Assembly (NCBI GenBank): GCA_022843945.1
Contig: JALHMR010000001.1
Span: forward strand, 186,001-250,000
Origin: Rhodospirillaceae bacterium
GTDB lineage: Bacteria; Pseudomonadota; Alphaproteobacteria; CACIAM-22H2
DNA: 64,000 bases
Reading direction: 5' to 3'
The translations under genes were made by a program, and so were the position numbers. A model generated the notes under the pieces. It had not been told where the DNA came from, made no database searches, and was given only the letters and a program-made list of their open reading frames with translations. This document shows, piece by piece, positions 9,376 through 15,306 of the stretch. How positions within the stretch are numbered: the first letter of the stretch is position 1; the number at the start of each line of letters is the position of its first letter.

Positions 9376-9413
9376 CGACTCTTGAGCGTCTCAAGCCCGA
9401 GTCGCGATATAAT
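9376..9413 (+). promoter_or_regulatory. Promoter with overlapping inverted repeat for the first island genes
   Basis: A perfect -10 TATAAT lies at 9408-9413. Immediately upstream, CGACTCTTGAG-CGT-CTCAA-GCCC-GAGTCG (9376-9404) forms an 11-bp stem with one bulge, covering the -35 zone. This is a classic operator position. The first ATG with a consensus ribosome site is about 80 bases downstream. Confidence 0.5.
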
Positions 9414-9495
9414 TTGCGGAGGGCGACTCGAAATTCGTCCCACCCTGGAGAGGCAACAGAATTTGGCCACAAGGCCAGCAACACAGGAGGTCAAC

Positions 9496-9579
9496 ATGCA
9501 GTGGAACGTCGTGCCGAAACGGCCCAATGGAGAATCCCATGACCGCAGGAACCGCGCTGCTGAAATGGTTTGCGGATAA
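9496..9579 (+). CDS. Leader-like micro-ORF, 27 aa (MQWNVVPKRP...)
   Basis: An ATG with an ideal AGGAGGT six bases upstream opens a 27-codon frame (MQWNVVPKRPNGESHDRR and on to MVCG). It is the best ribosome site in this part of the window, which argues for translation. The next gene, in the +1 frame, begins inside it at 9527/9539, so the two could be translationally coupled. Not recognised as a known peptide. The same layout, a well-initiated micro-ORF overlapped in +1 by a small gene, recurs at 10960/10997. Confidence 0.45.
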   Translation: MQWNVVPKRPNGESHDRRNRAAEMVCG

Positions 9580-9811
9580 GATCGAGTCCTTGATCGAGCA
9601 GCTGCGCTCTCTGCTCCGGATCGAGGTCAGGCACACTTCAGAGATCACAGACGAGCGCAAGGGCACGCACAAGCGGACGGAGTTCGCGCTGCGCATCGGC
9701 GACTCCCCGCCCCCGCCGAAGCCCCCGAAAAGGTCGCTCCTGAGAGCGACCCCCAAACTGCTTCCCAAACCGAGGCCGCCCGTCCAGCTCGCTCCGCCCG
9801 AGAACAGCTGA
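9539..9811 (+). CDS. Island small protein A: amphipathic helix plus basic hairpin, unknown function
   Basis: About 90 aa from ATG 9539, which has GGAGA seven bases upstream; an in-frame ATG at 9527 adds four residues. An amphipathic helix (ALLKWFADKIESLIEQLRSL) is followed by a two-strand-like segment RIEVRHTSEITDER then KGTHKRTEFALRI, and a proline-rich basic tail (SPPPPKPPKRSLL). The D-x-R-x-G-x-H spacing and flanking residues match proteins B and C of this island, so I infer one family. No signal peptide or long hydrophobic segment. Function unknown; DNA, RNA or membrane-surface binding would suit its basic, amphipathic character. Confidence 0.55.
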   Translation: MTAGTALLKWFADKIESLIEQLRSLLRIEVRHTSEITDERKGTHKRTEFALRIGDSPPPPKPPKRSLLRATPKLLPKPRPPVQLAPPENS

Positions 9812-10105
9812 CGCATCGCGGCTCTGACAACTCATTGAGCCGAACTGCGCATCTGCCGATGACGGTCGAATGACGATTCCAGCGCCCATTCGCGAAAAAA
9901 AGCGCCGCCAGAATCATGGGGTTAGGGAGACCCCTACCTTGCGACAGCGGTGCTCATAACCAAAAAACCGCGACCGTCCAGTGACCTAACCACCTAACCA
10001 TCACGTTCTGTGCATTGACTGCCCGTTTGACACGATGCGCGACGCAGCCACAATGACTTCGGGGTTCCCGTCGAGTCGTCATCACGACCTAAGCGGGAGT
10101 CCGTC

Positions 10106-10327
10106 TTGTCTACCCTCCTCGAAATCCTCTACGCGATCGGACGCGGCGGCATGGCCGTGATCGACTACGTGGGCGGACTCCTGAGCATCCGGTTCGCCCG
10201 CGACCGGCTGCACTGCCGCATCGACCTCCGGGAGGGCACCATCCACCTCACGTCCACCCGCACCATCTTCGGGTTCGGGGGACCGGGTCCGGACAGGCTC
10301 AAGGGGCCGCCGGATTCCAGCGTCTAG
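10106..10327 (+). CDS. Island small protein B: paralog of A and C, unknown function
   Basis: 73 aa starting at TTG 10106, with GGGAG six bases upstream. The leader GGGAGTCCGTCTTGTC is nearly identical to that of protein C (AGGAGTCTGTCATGTC), which both supports the TTG start and suggests duplication. A mostly hydrophobic N-terminal helix (LLEILYAIGRGGMAVIDYVG) precedes IRFARDRLHCRIDLREGTIH. Read without gaps against protein C this gives 9 matches in 25, including F-x-R, I-D-x-R, G-x-I-H and a later R. The 294 bases between A and B hold a tandem ACCTAACC repeat (near 9985) and small hairpins but no gene. Confidence 0.6.
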   Translation: MSTLLEILYAIGRGGMAVIDYVGGLLSIRFARDRLHCRIDLREGTIHLTSTRTIFGFGGPGPDRLKGPPDSSV

Positions 10328-10342
10328 TTTTTCTTTGAAAGA

Positions 10343-10443
10343 TAGGCAGTGCCTACGATCCCCCATTGACACGACTCTGGGGGGCCTCAGATATTGATTC
10401 CCACGCGTGGTCCAAACACGCGTAAGTCTCCCGACAGAGACTT
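10343..10443 (+). promoter_or_regulatory. Promoter and palindromes controlling island protein C
   Basis: TTGACA (10366-10371), an 18-base spacer and GATATT (10390-10395) make a good housekeeping promoter. It is flanked by three perfect palindromes: TAGGCA-G-TGCCTA (10343-10355) upstream of -35, CCACGCGTGG (10401-10410) around the expected start point, and AAGTCTC-CCGACA-GAGACTT (10424-10443) in the 5' leader. The density of dyads suggests repression or an RNA switch. Confidence 0.55.
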
Positions 10444-10526
10444 CCCGACAAAGAGAACTTCGAAAACCTGTCGAATCAGCGCTTCTGCGCGACAGCGTCG
10501 TTGTTTCTTGATGCCAGGAGTCTGTC

Positions 10527-10841
10527 ATGTCGGAGCCGCGCTCAGGCGCCTCACCCAACCCCATCACAGTCTTCCTAGACTGGCTCTCGCCCGTCATCGA
10601 CAAAGTGCTGTCGCTGGCGCGCTTCCAGTTCGAGCGGCAGAGCTCGCGGGAGACGATCGACCCGCGGACAGGCCTGATCCACCGCCAGGAGGTCAGGCTG
10701 AAGTGGAGCGCCGGTCAGCCTAGTGCAGTTAGGCTCCCCCGCGCTCCTTCCGGAGAAGCTCCTTCGTCGCGGCGATTATCCGCTGGTAGGCCTTCACGCC
10801 GTCGAAGGCTCCCCGGGCCAAAAACTCGTCCGCCCTCATAG
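10527..10841 (+). CDS. Island small protein C: paralog of A and B, with run-on C-terminus
   Basis: ATG at 10527 with AGGAG six bases upstream. Residues 12-35 form an amphipathic helix (PITVFLDWLSPVIDKVLSLA) followed by RFQFERQSSRETIDPRTG and LIHRQEVRLKW. The match to protein B is ungapped and to protein A needs two one-residue gaps. After about residue 60 the frame turns into arginine/proline-rich sequence that is antisense to the minus-strand ORF at 10729-10878, so the natural stop was probably lost and only the first 60 or so residues look ancestral. Function unknown. Confidence 0.55.
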   Translation: MSEPRSGASPNPITVFLDWLSPVIDKVLSLARFQFERQSSRETIDPRTGLIHRQEVRLKWSAGQPSAVRLPRAPSGEAPSSRRLSAGRPSRRRRLPGPKTRPPS

Positions 10842-10878
10842 CGGCCATGAACGGCGCGTCCTGGGTTAACAAACGCAC
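10729..10878 (-). CDS. Small antisense-oriented ORF, 49 aa helical protein, unknown
   Basis: GTG at 10878 opens 49 codons that read like a genuine helical protein: MRADEFLARGAFDGVKAYQR then IIAATKELLRKERGGA. Short amphipathic proteins of this pattern are common in prophages and mobile elements, but I cannot name the family. An internal ATG at 10848 is an alternative start. It overlaps the doubtful C-terminal third of protein C on the opposite strand. No clear ribosome site is seen upstream of the GTG. Confidence 0.45.
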   Translation of the reverse strand: MRLLTQDAPFMAAMRADEFLARGAFDGVKAYQRIIAATKELLRKERGGA

Positions 10879-10959
10879 CCGCGCGCTCGCCCCCAAGTTG
10901 TGCTATTCTGCTCGTCCCACTGGGCCCAGTGGTCGTTAACCGTCAGAACGGAGGCGACC

Positions 10960-11016
10960 ATGAAGTACATGACCATGTGGGACTGGTCGCCCGCCAATGT
11001 CGGGCGGGCAAGTTAG
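10960..11016 (+). CDS. Leader-like micro-ORF, 18 aa (MKYMTMWDWS...)
   Basis: ATG with GGAGG seven bases upstream opens MKYMTMWDWSPANVGRAS and ends at TAG 11014-11016. Its 3' half spans a GC-rich hairpin (GCCCGCC / GGCGGGC, about 10988-11008). The next ORF starts inside that hairpin in the +1 frame. A ribosome on this leader would open the hairpin, so coupling or attenuation is plausible. Equally, one deleted base could have split an ancestral longer gene in two. Confidence 0.45.
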   Translation: MKYMTMWDWSPANVGRAS

Positions 11017-11140
11017 GCGCAACAACAACAGGAGGAAGAAAAAGAAAAAGCCGACCTACGAGTCCTCGACGCAGGAGTTCTGGAACAGGACCATCGATAT
11101 CCTGACCCGGATCGTCCTGGCGATCGTGGAACGCCTGTAA
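10997..11140 (+). CDS. Polybasic/amphipathic micro-protein, 47 aa; probable decayed fourth copy of the island family
   Basis: ATG at 10997 lies in the loop of a GC-rich hairpin and has no ribosome site of its own. The peptide has a strongly basic head (RRNNNRRKKKKK) and a hydrophobic-amphipathic tail (FWNRTIDILTRIVLAIVERL), like the N-terminal helices of proteins A-C. Beyond its TAA (11138) and a TAG twelve bases on, the same frame continues with LRLGTRRKTRGRDGRIDLKE, resembling protein B around RIDLRE. I therefore read it as a broken paralog, although the basic/hydrophobic layout also recalls small membrane-active peptides. Confidence 0.45.
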   Translation: MSGGQVRRNNNRRKKKKKPTYESSTQEFWNRTIDILTRIVLAIVERL

Positions 11141-11145
11141 GGCGA

Positions 11146-11250
11146 ATGGTAGGCGGACAAACCAAACCTGCGGCGGGACCTTCGCCTCGGTACCAGGAGG
11201 AAGACCCGCGGTCGAGACGGCCGGATCGACCTGAAGGAAAGGCCAACTGA
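11146..11250 (+). CDS. Possible micro-ORF, 34 aa
   Basis: ATG five bases after the preceding stop, with AAGGCG just upstream, opens 34 codons (MVGGQTKPAAGPSPRYQEED, then basic residues to KAN). The tight spacing suggests a polycistronic arrangement. Composition is proline/arginine-rich and could be a shadow of the decayed family copy in another frame, so it is uncertain. Confidence 0.25.
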   Translation: MVGGQTKPAAGPSPRYQEEDPRSRRPDRPEGKAN

Positions 11251-11263
11251 GCGCCGCAGACGG

Positions 11264-11470
11264 ATGGCGCCGCGCCCACGCGAGGCGCGCAACAAGAAAT
11301 ATCGCAACATGACGCCCTTCGAGTTCTGCAAGTCGGACTCGGGGCGGTTTTTGGCGGCCGGCAACGGGAACACTCCGCCCGGCAACTACGGTTCGAAAAG
11401 TCCATCTCGCGCTATGTACGAAGACTGGGGCGCGGAGCGAAAAGACCAGTCTGGAAGGCCCCTCGCTTAG
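11264..11470 (+). CDS. Island small protein H, 68 aa, unknown function
   Basis: Last rightward ORF of the island: MAPRPREARNKKYRNMTPFE, then FCKSDSGRFLAAGNGN and a Gly/Asn/Ser-rich stretch ending SGRPLA. Basic N-terminus, no hydrophobic segment. It is in the same frame as the decayed family copy upstream. Its TAG overlaps the TAA of the convergent replication-initiator remnant by two bases (TTAG), and both stops fall inside the loop of the shared hairpin at 11454-11487. No clear ribosome site; ATG 11309 is an alternative start. Not recognised. Confidence 0.4.
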   Translation: MAPRPREARNKKYRNMTPFEFCKSDSGRFLAAGNGNTPPGNYGSKSPSRAMYEDWGAERKDQSGRPLA

Positions 11471-11487
11471 ATGGCAGAGGGGCCTTC
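11454..11487 (+). terminator. Hairpin terminator shared by convergent island genes
   Basis: An 11-bp perfect stem (GAAGGCCCCTC / GAGGGGCCTTC) with a 12-base loop, followed by TCGTTTCT on the plus strand. The stops of the rightward and leftward ORFs both sit in the loop. Confidence 0.65.
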
Positions 11488-12088
11488 TCGTTTCTGGGCC
11501 GAAGCCCGGGCCGCGACATCGAACCGCGAGAACCTCGTCGACGCCGTCGACATGAACCCGTGCAGCTCCCGCAGCCGGTCGACGGACATCCCGTCGACGA
11601 AGGACTTCATCGAGTAGCGGACCAGCCGGGACACCGCCTCGGCGCGTGCCTGCTCGTCCCGAAGCGCCTCACCACCGACTGGTAGGGCAGCGTGTGCCGG
11701 GCCGCCATCACATCCCTGACTTCCTGGACCGAGAGCCACCGGCCCTTCTTGTCCCTCAGGGCCACCACCGCGTGCAGGTGCAGGGTGAAGGGGTCCGGGC
11801 TCGGGAGGTCGATGCGGTGCCCGTGCCTCTCCCGCCACGCCAGAGTGAAGAGGTCCGACCGGGTGCCGTCCTTGACGGCCAGCTCGTAGGAACCCGACGC
11901 CAGGGCACGCAGGCCCAGCCTCCGCAGGTGCTGGGTCAGGCCCTTGGTGAAGGACCTCGCCACTTCGTGAAGGTCTCCGTCCAGCAGGTGACCGGCCTCA
12001 CCAGCAGCGTGACCCGGGCGATGTTCTCCTTCGGAACAGCCGAGAACTTGGAGACAGCGGCCCTGGATCGTTCCAGGCAGGCCGATGT
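11467..12088 (-). pseudogene. Decayed HUH-family rolling-circle replication initiator, 5'-truncated at ahcY
   Basis: Three segments in different frames together read like a Rep protein. The first (from just after the ahcY stop) has SKFSAVPKENIARVTLLVRP, a motif-I-like strand. The second (about 11990-11670) has TKGLTQHLRRLG and the hydrophobic-His-x-His motif TLHLHAVVAL. The third (about 11670-11467) has SRLVRYSMKSFVDGMSVDRL with a YxxK motif. HxH plus YxxK is the HUH endonuclease signature. Frameshifts near 11995 and 11670 break it, and no start codon remains between the first segment and the ahcY stop, so the 5' end seems lost at the junction. Assignment is by eye; plasmid- or phage-type Rep are both possible. 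Confidence 0.5.
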
Positions 12089-13519
12089 TCAGTAGCGGTA
12101 GGTGTCCGCCTTGTAGGGCCCGACCGGTGCCAGGCCGAGATACTCGGCCTGCTTGGGCGAAAGCTTGGTCAGCTTGGCGCCGACCTTGGCGAGATGCAGC
12201 GCCGCCACCTTCTCATCGAGGCGCTTGGGCAGGGTGTAGACCTTCTTCTGGTACTTGCCCTGGTTGGTCCACAGCTCGATCTGGGCCAGCGTCTGGTTGG
12301 TGAACGAGGCGCTCATCACGAAGCTCGGATGGCCCGTGCCGCAGCCCAGGTTCACCAGACGGCCCTCGGCGAGCAGCAGGATGCGCTTGCCGTCCGGGAA
12401 CTCGATCTCGTCGACCTGCGGCTTGACGTTGTGCCACTTGTAGTTCCGCAGTGCCGAGACTTGGATCTCGTTGTCGAAGTGGCCGATGTTGCAGACGATC
12501 GCCCGGTCCTTCATCTTGCGCATGTGGTCCTGGGTGATGACGTCGAGGTTGCCCGTCGCGGTGACGAAGATGTCGGCCTGCGGCGCCGCGTCCTCCATGG
12601 TCACCACCTGGTAGCCTTCCATCGCCGCCTGCAGGGCGCAGATCGGGTCGATCTCGGTGACCATGACGCGCGCCCCGGCGTTGCGCAGGCTCGCCGCCGA
12701 GCCCTTGCCGACATCGCCGAAGCCGGCGACGACCGCGACCTTGCCCGACATCATGACGTCGGTGGCGCGGCGGATGCCGTCGACCAGGCTCTCGCGGCAG
12801 CCGTAGAGGTTGTCGAACTTCGACTTGGTGACCGAGTCGTTGACGTTGTTCGCCGGGAAGAGCAGGCGCCCTTCCTTCTCCATCTGGTAGAGACGGTGGA
12901 CACCGGTGGTGGTCTCTTCCGTCACGCCCTTGATGTTCTTGCCGAGCTGCGAGTACCAGCCCGGCTTCGCCTTCAGCGTCTTCTTGATCGAGGCGAAGAG
13001 GAATTCCTCTTCCTCGCTGCCCGGCTTGGCGATGACCTTGACGTCCTTCTCGGCCTTCATGCCGAGATGAACGAGCAGGGTCGCGTCGCCGCCATCGTCG
13101 AGGATCATGTTCGGCGTGCCGCCATCGGCCCATTCGAAGATGCGGTGCGTGTAGTCCCAGTATTCCTGCAGCGTCTCGCCCTTGTAGGCGAAGACCGGGA
13201 TGCCGGCAGCGGCGATAGCCGCGGCGGCGTGATCCTGCGTCGAGTAGATGTTGCACGAGGCCCAGCGGATGTCGGCGCCGAGATGCTTCAGCGTCTCGAT
13301 CAGCACCGCGGTCTGGATGGTCATGTGCAGCGAGCCGGCGATGCGCGCGCCCTTGAGCGGCTGCTTCTTGCCGTACTCGGCGCGGGTGGCCATCAGGCCG
13401 GGCATCTCGGTCTCGGCGATGTTGAGCTCGCGCCGGCCCCAATCGGCCAGCTTGATGTCGGCCACCTTGTAATCGGTCGTGGGCGATTTTGTGTTCTTTT
13501 TCAAGGTACTGGCGGGCAT
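12089..13519 (-). CDS. ahcY: S-adenosylhomocysteine hydrolase
   Basis: NAD-dependent enzyme of 476 aa that splits S-adenosylhomocysteine into adenosine and homocysteine, relieving product inhibition of methyltransferases. Typical segments are [20 protein letters not shown], the NAD-binding [20 protein letters not shown] and the C-terminal [19 protein letters not shown] at 13519 is chosen because AGGAG lies six bases upstream; the preceding in-frame TTG is less likely. The reductive-methylation load of the window (several methyltransferases) fits but proves nothing. No SAH riboswitch was recognised in the leader. The 3' end is directly abutted by the Rep remnant. Confidence 0.97.
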   Translation of the reverse strand: MPASTLKKNTKSPTTDYKVADIKLADWGRRELNIAETEMPGLMATRAEYGKKQPLKGARIAGSLHMTIQTAVLIETLKHLGADIRWASCNIYSTQDHAAAAIAAAGIPVFAYKGETLQEYWDYTHRIFEWADGGTPNMILDDGGDATLLVHLGMKAEKDVKVIAKPGSEEEEFLFASIKKTLKAKPGWYSQLGKNIKGVTEETTTGVHRLYQMEKEGRLLFPANNVNDSVTKSKFDNLYGCRESLVDGIRRATDVMMSGKVAVVAGFGDVGKGSAASLRNAGARVMVTEIDPICALQAAMEGYQVVTMEDAAPQADIFVTATGNLDVITQDHMRKMKDRAIVCNIGHFDNEIQVSALRNYKWHNVKPQVDEIEFPDGKRILLLAEGRLVNLGCGTGHPSFVMSASFTNQTLAQIELWTNQGKYQKKVYTLPKRLDEKVAALHLAKVGAKLTKLSPKQAEYLGLAPVGPYKADTYRY

Positions 13520-13572
13520 CAAGGGCTCCTGGGAAGCGAAGCGGAGGGATCGAGCGAAGGGGGAAGGTCGGC

Positions 13573-13601
13573 CGTATATCAGCCGCGCCCAACCCCTTCA
13601 A
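13573..13601 (-). promoter_or_regulatory. Candidate ahcY promoter
   Basis: On the minus strand TTGAAG, a 17-base spacer and TATACG lie about 55 bases upstream of the ahcY ATG. The spacing is optimal and the -10 moderately good. Confidence 0.4.
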
Positions 13602-13750
13602 CGGATTTCTGGCCCATCTTCATCCCATCGCCGGAAGCTTTCGCCACGGCCCCGTTTAGGCCGAACGGCTTAGGCGGCCGCTAGGGCGTCTGGCGGAATA
13701 TCCGCCCGCCCCGGCGCGCGTAGGGTCAGCCCAGCTTCATTGGAGACTCC

Positions 13751-13918
13751 ATGTTCAACATCGGTTTGATGATCCTGGCCCTCGCCGCCCTGACCGCCCT
13801 CCAGCACAGCTCGCTGCCGGCCCAGACCTTCGCCAGACTGGCGAGCGGACTGACTTGCGTCCTGGCCGCTGAATCCTGCCACGCCCGCCCGGCGGTCGAA
13901 TTCATCCGCCGGACCTGA
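13751..13918 (+). CDS. Small hydrophobic protein, 55 aa, unknown
   Basis: ATG with GGAG seven bases upstream opens 55 codons: MFNIGLMILALAALTALQ is a single hydrophobic helix or uncleaved signal, followed by a short soluble tail with two cysteines (TCVLAAESC). No family recognised. It is divergent from ahcY and followed 36 bases later by another small ORF in the same direction, so the two may be co-transcribed. Confidence 0.5.
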   Translation: MFNIGLMILALAALTALQHSSLPAQTFARLASGLTCVLAAESCHARPAVEFIRRT

Positions 13919-13954
13919 CGCCCCCGCCTCTCCGTTCCCGCCCCGGAGGCCATC

Positions 13955-14143
13955 ATGCGCAAACCGACATTCCAATCCGCAATCACGACCCGGCGTTCGG
14001 ATACGGCGGCCGGCCGGGAAGACAGCATCGACCAGGCGCTGGCGCGCCTGCTCACCAGCGAAGACCCGGCGCAGCGCGCCATTGCCGCCAGGCTCATCGT
14101 CGGCGACATGTATCCGTCGCGCCGCGAGGGGCGGCTGCACTGA
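13955..14143 (+). CDS. Small soluble protein, 62 aa, unknown
   Basis: ATG with GGAGG six bases upstream opens 62 codons. The N-terminus is basic (MRKPTFQSAITTRRSD) and the middle forms a likely helix (IDQALARLLTSEDPAQRAIA). The good ribosome site and balanced composition support a real gene. Same strand as the 55-aa ORF before it and convergent with the first of the three large paralogs. Not recognised. Confidence 0.5.
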   Translation: MRKPTFQSAITTRRSDTAAGREDSIDQALARLLTSEDPAQRAIAARLIVGDMYPSRREGRLH

Positions 14144-14231
14144 GCTTCTAGAATAAGGGGCTTCCCGGCTGAGCGGGGGTACGCCGCGTCGGTGCGCCGC
14201 TTGGGGTTGGCAGCGCCGGCGCGGCGGTTCC

Positions 14232-15284
14232 TCAGTAATTCTGCAGCGCCCACTCGCTGTCGAGCGGGAAATGATGCGCCAGAAAGCGGTACGAGATTCG
14301 GACCAGGCGATCGACCTTGAGGCAGCGCTCCAGCGGCACGTCGTGCCATTCGGCGATCAGCCCGTCCCAGGTCATGAACTTCTGATGCAATGAGTCGCGC
14401 GTGTCGCGGATATAGCGGATCTGCGACGGGAACTTCTTCATCGTATTGATGATCTCGCCCGTGTTCCCCTCGAGCTGGTCGAACATGCCGGTGATCTCAT
14501 CAACCGGCCTCTTCATCAGGGTGCGGATCCGGAGGATGTCCTCATGAATCGCCTTCTCGCGTCTGTAGATCGGACGCAATATCGCGAAACCGGCATAGAG
14601 CTTCTGGATCTTGCCGAAGCGCTCGCGCAGCGCCTCGATATAGGTCCATTCGCGCGCCAGCTCGTCGCCGCGACCGGCGATCTCGGCGGCGTTTTCCTTT
14701 CCGAAGCCGAGCTTCTCGGCCACCGTGACATAGGAGACTTGCAGCTTCTTCTTGGTCTCCGGCAGCGTAGCCTGCACCTCGTATTCCGCCGGGTCGACGC
14801 TGTCGAGCGCCCGGTTCTCGGCCGACCAGGCGAATTGCAGCGTCACGCGGGCGCGCGCCAGCTCGCGGTGCCGTGGCTCGACCGTCCACGAGGCCGACCC
14901 GTCGAGCAGTTCCGAGGGGATCGAATCGCCCGGACGGATCTCCTTGACGTATTTCAGGCTGCGCTTGACGATCTTGAGCAGCTCGGCGTCCTGCGATGCC
15001 TTGTCGATGCCGAACGAGCCGGCGACGAGATCGATGGGCAGTGCGGCGCGCACCTCGCCCAGCGGCACGCTGTAGATCGGCTCCTGGTTGCTGGCCGACA
15101 GGATAAAGGCCGCTTCCTTCACGTTGAACACGGCATGCTCGAAGGTGAAATGCGTCGGGCCGCTGGCCTTGCGCGGCTCCGGGATGCTGCCCTCGGCTTC
15201 CGGCGCATTGGCAGCCTGTCCTTCGGGCGCCACAGCCTCGGAAACGGCATCCTTTGCCGACTCGACATTTGCGGTTTCTGCCAC
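14232..15284 (-). CDS. Unknown cytoplasmic protein, member 1 of a three-paralog cassette
   Basis: 350 aa with GTG start and AGAGGA seven bases upstream. About 40 low-complexity acidic/Ala-Pro residues lead into a conserved body: FTFEHAVFNVKEAAFIL, YSVPLGEV, IRPGDSIPSELLDGSASW, AEKLGFGKE, YIEALRERFGKIQKLY, FPSQIRYIRDTRD, FMTWDGLIAEW and YRFLAHHF. Two of these blocks look like long helices. No signal peptide or membrane segment, so cytoplasmic. All blocks recur in the next two genes. I do not recognise the family. It lies last in the run ptsP - member 3 - member 2 - member 1, 22 bases after member 2. Confidence 0.8.
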   Translation of the reverse strand: MAETANVESAKDAVSEAVAPEGQAANAPEAEGSIPEPRKASGPTHFTFEHAVFNVKEAAFILSASNQEPIYSVPLGEVRAALPIDLVAGSFGIDKASQDAELLKIVKRSLKYVKEIRPGDSIPSELLDGSASWTVEPRHRELARARVTLQFAWSAENRALDSVDPAEYEVQATLPETKKKLQVSYVTVAEKLGFGKENAAEIAGRGDELAREWTYIEALRERFGKIQKLYAGFAILRPIYRREKAIHEDILRIRTLMKRPVDEITGMFDQLEGNTGEIINTMKKFPSQIRYIRDTRDSLHQKFMTWDGLIAEWHDVPLERCLKVDRLVRISYRFLAHHFPLDSEWALQNY

Positions 15285-15306
15285 GTCTTGTCCTCTGACC
15301 TGCAGC

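Larger units (their letters stand above)
9134..9495. other. Intergenic stretch upstream of divL; possible leftward ORF unproven
   Basis: Apart from the hairpin at 9187-9215 and the promoter/operator at 9376-9413, no firm gene is seen. A leftward frame 9443-9165 (GTG start, 92 codons) contains a protein-like stretch RPVTLDDVLWIEGLFERA, but its last codons read through the terminator hairpin and it lacks a clear ribosome site. It may be a decayed gene of the neighbouring island. Confidence 0.3.

Noticed and set aside
9353-10940. GTTAAC occurring three times in the island, possibly a shared regulatory site
   Set aside because: Six-base matches in a lower-GC stretch are too weak, and positions relative to the genes differ.
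9134-12088. CRISPR array or toxin-antitoxin explanation for the small repeated genes
   Set aside because: There is no regular direct repeat/spacer pattern, and none of the small proteins resembles a known toxin or antitoxin.
13520-13680. Possible SAH or SAM-II riboswitch in the ahcY leader
   Set aside because: No matching conserved core could be read; only a promoter-like pair was seen.
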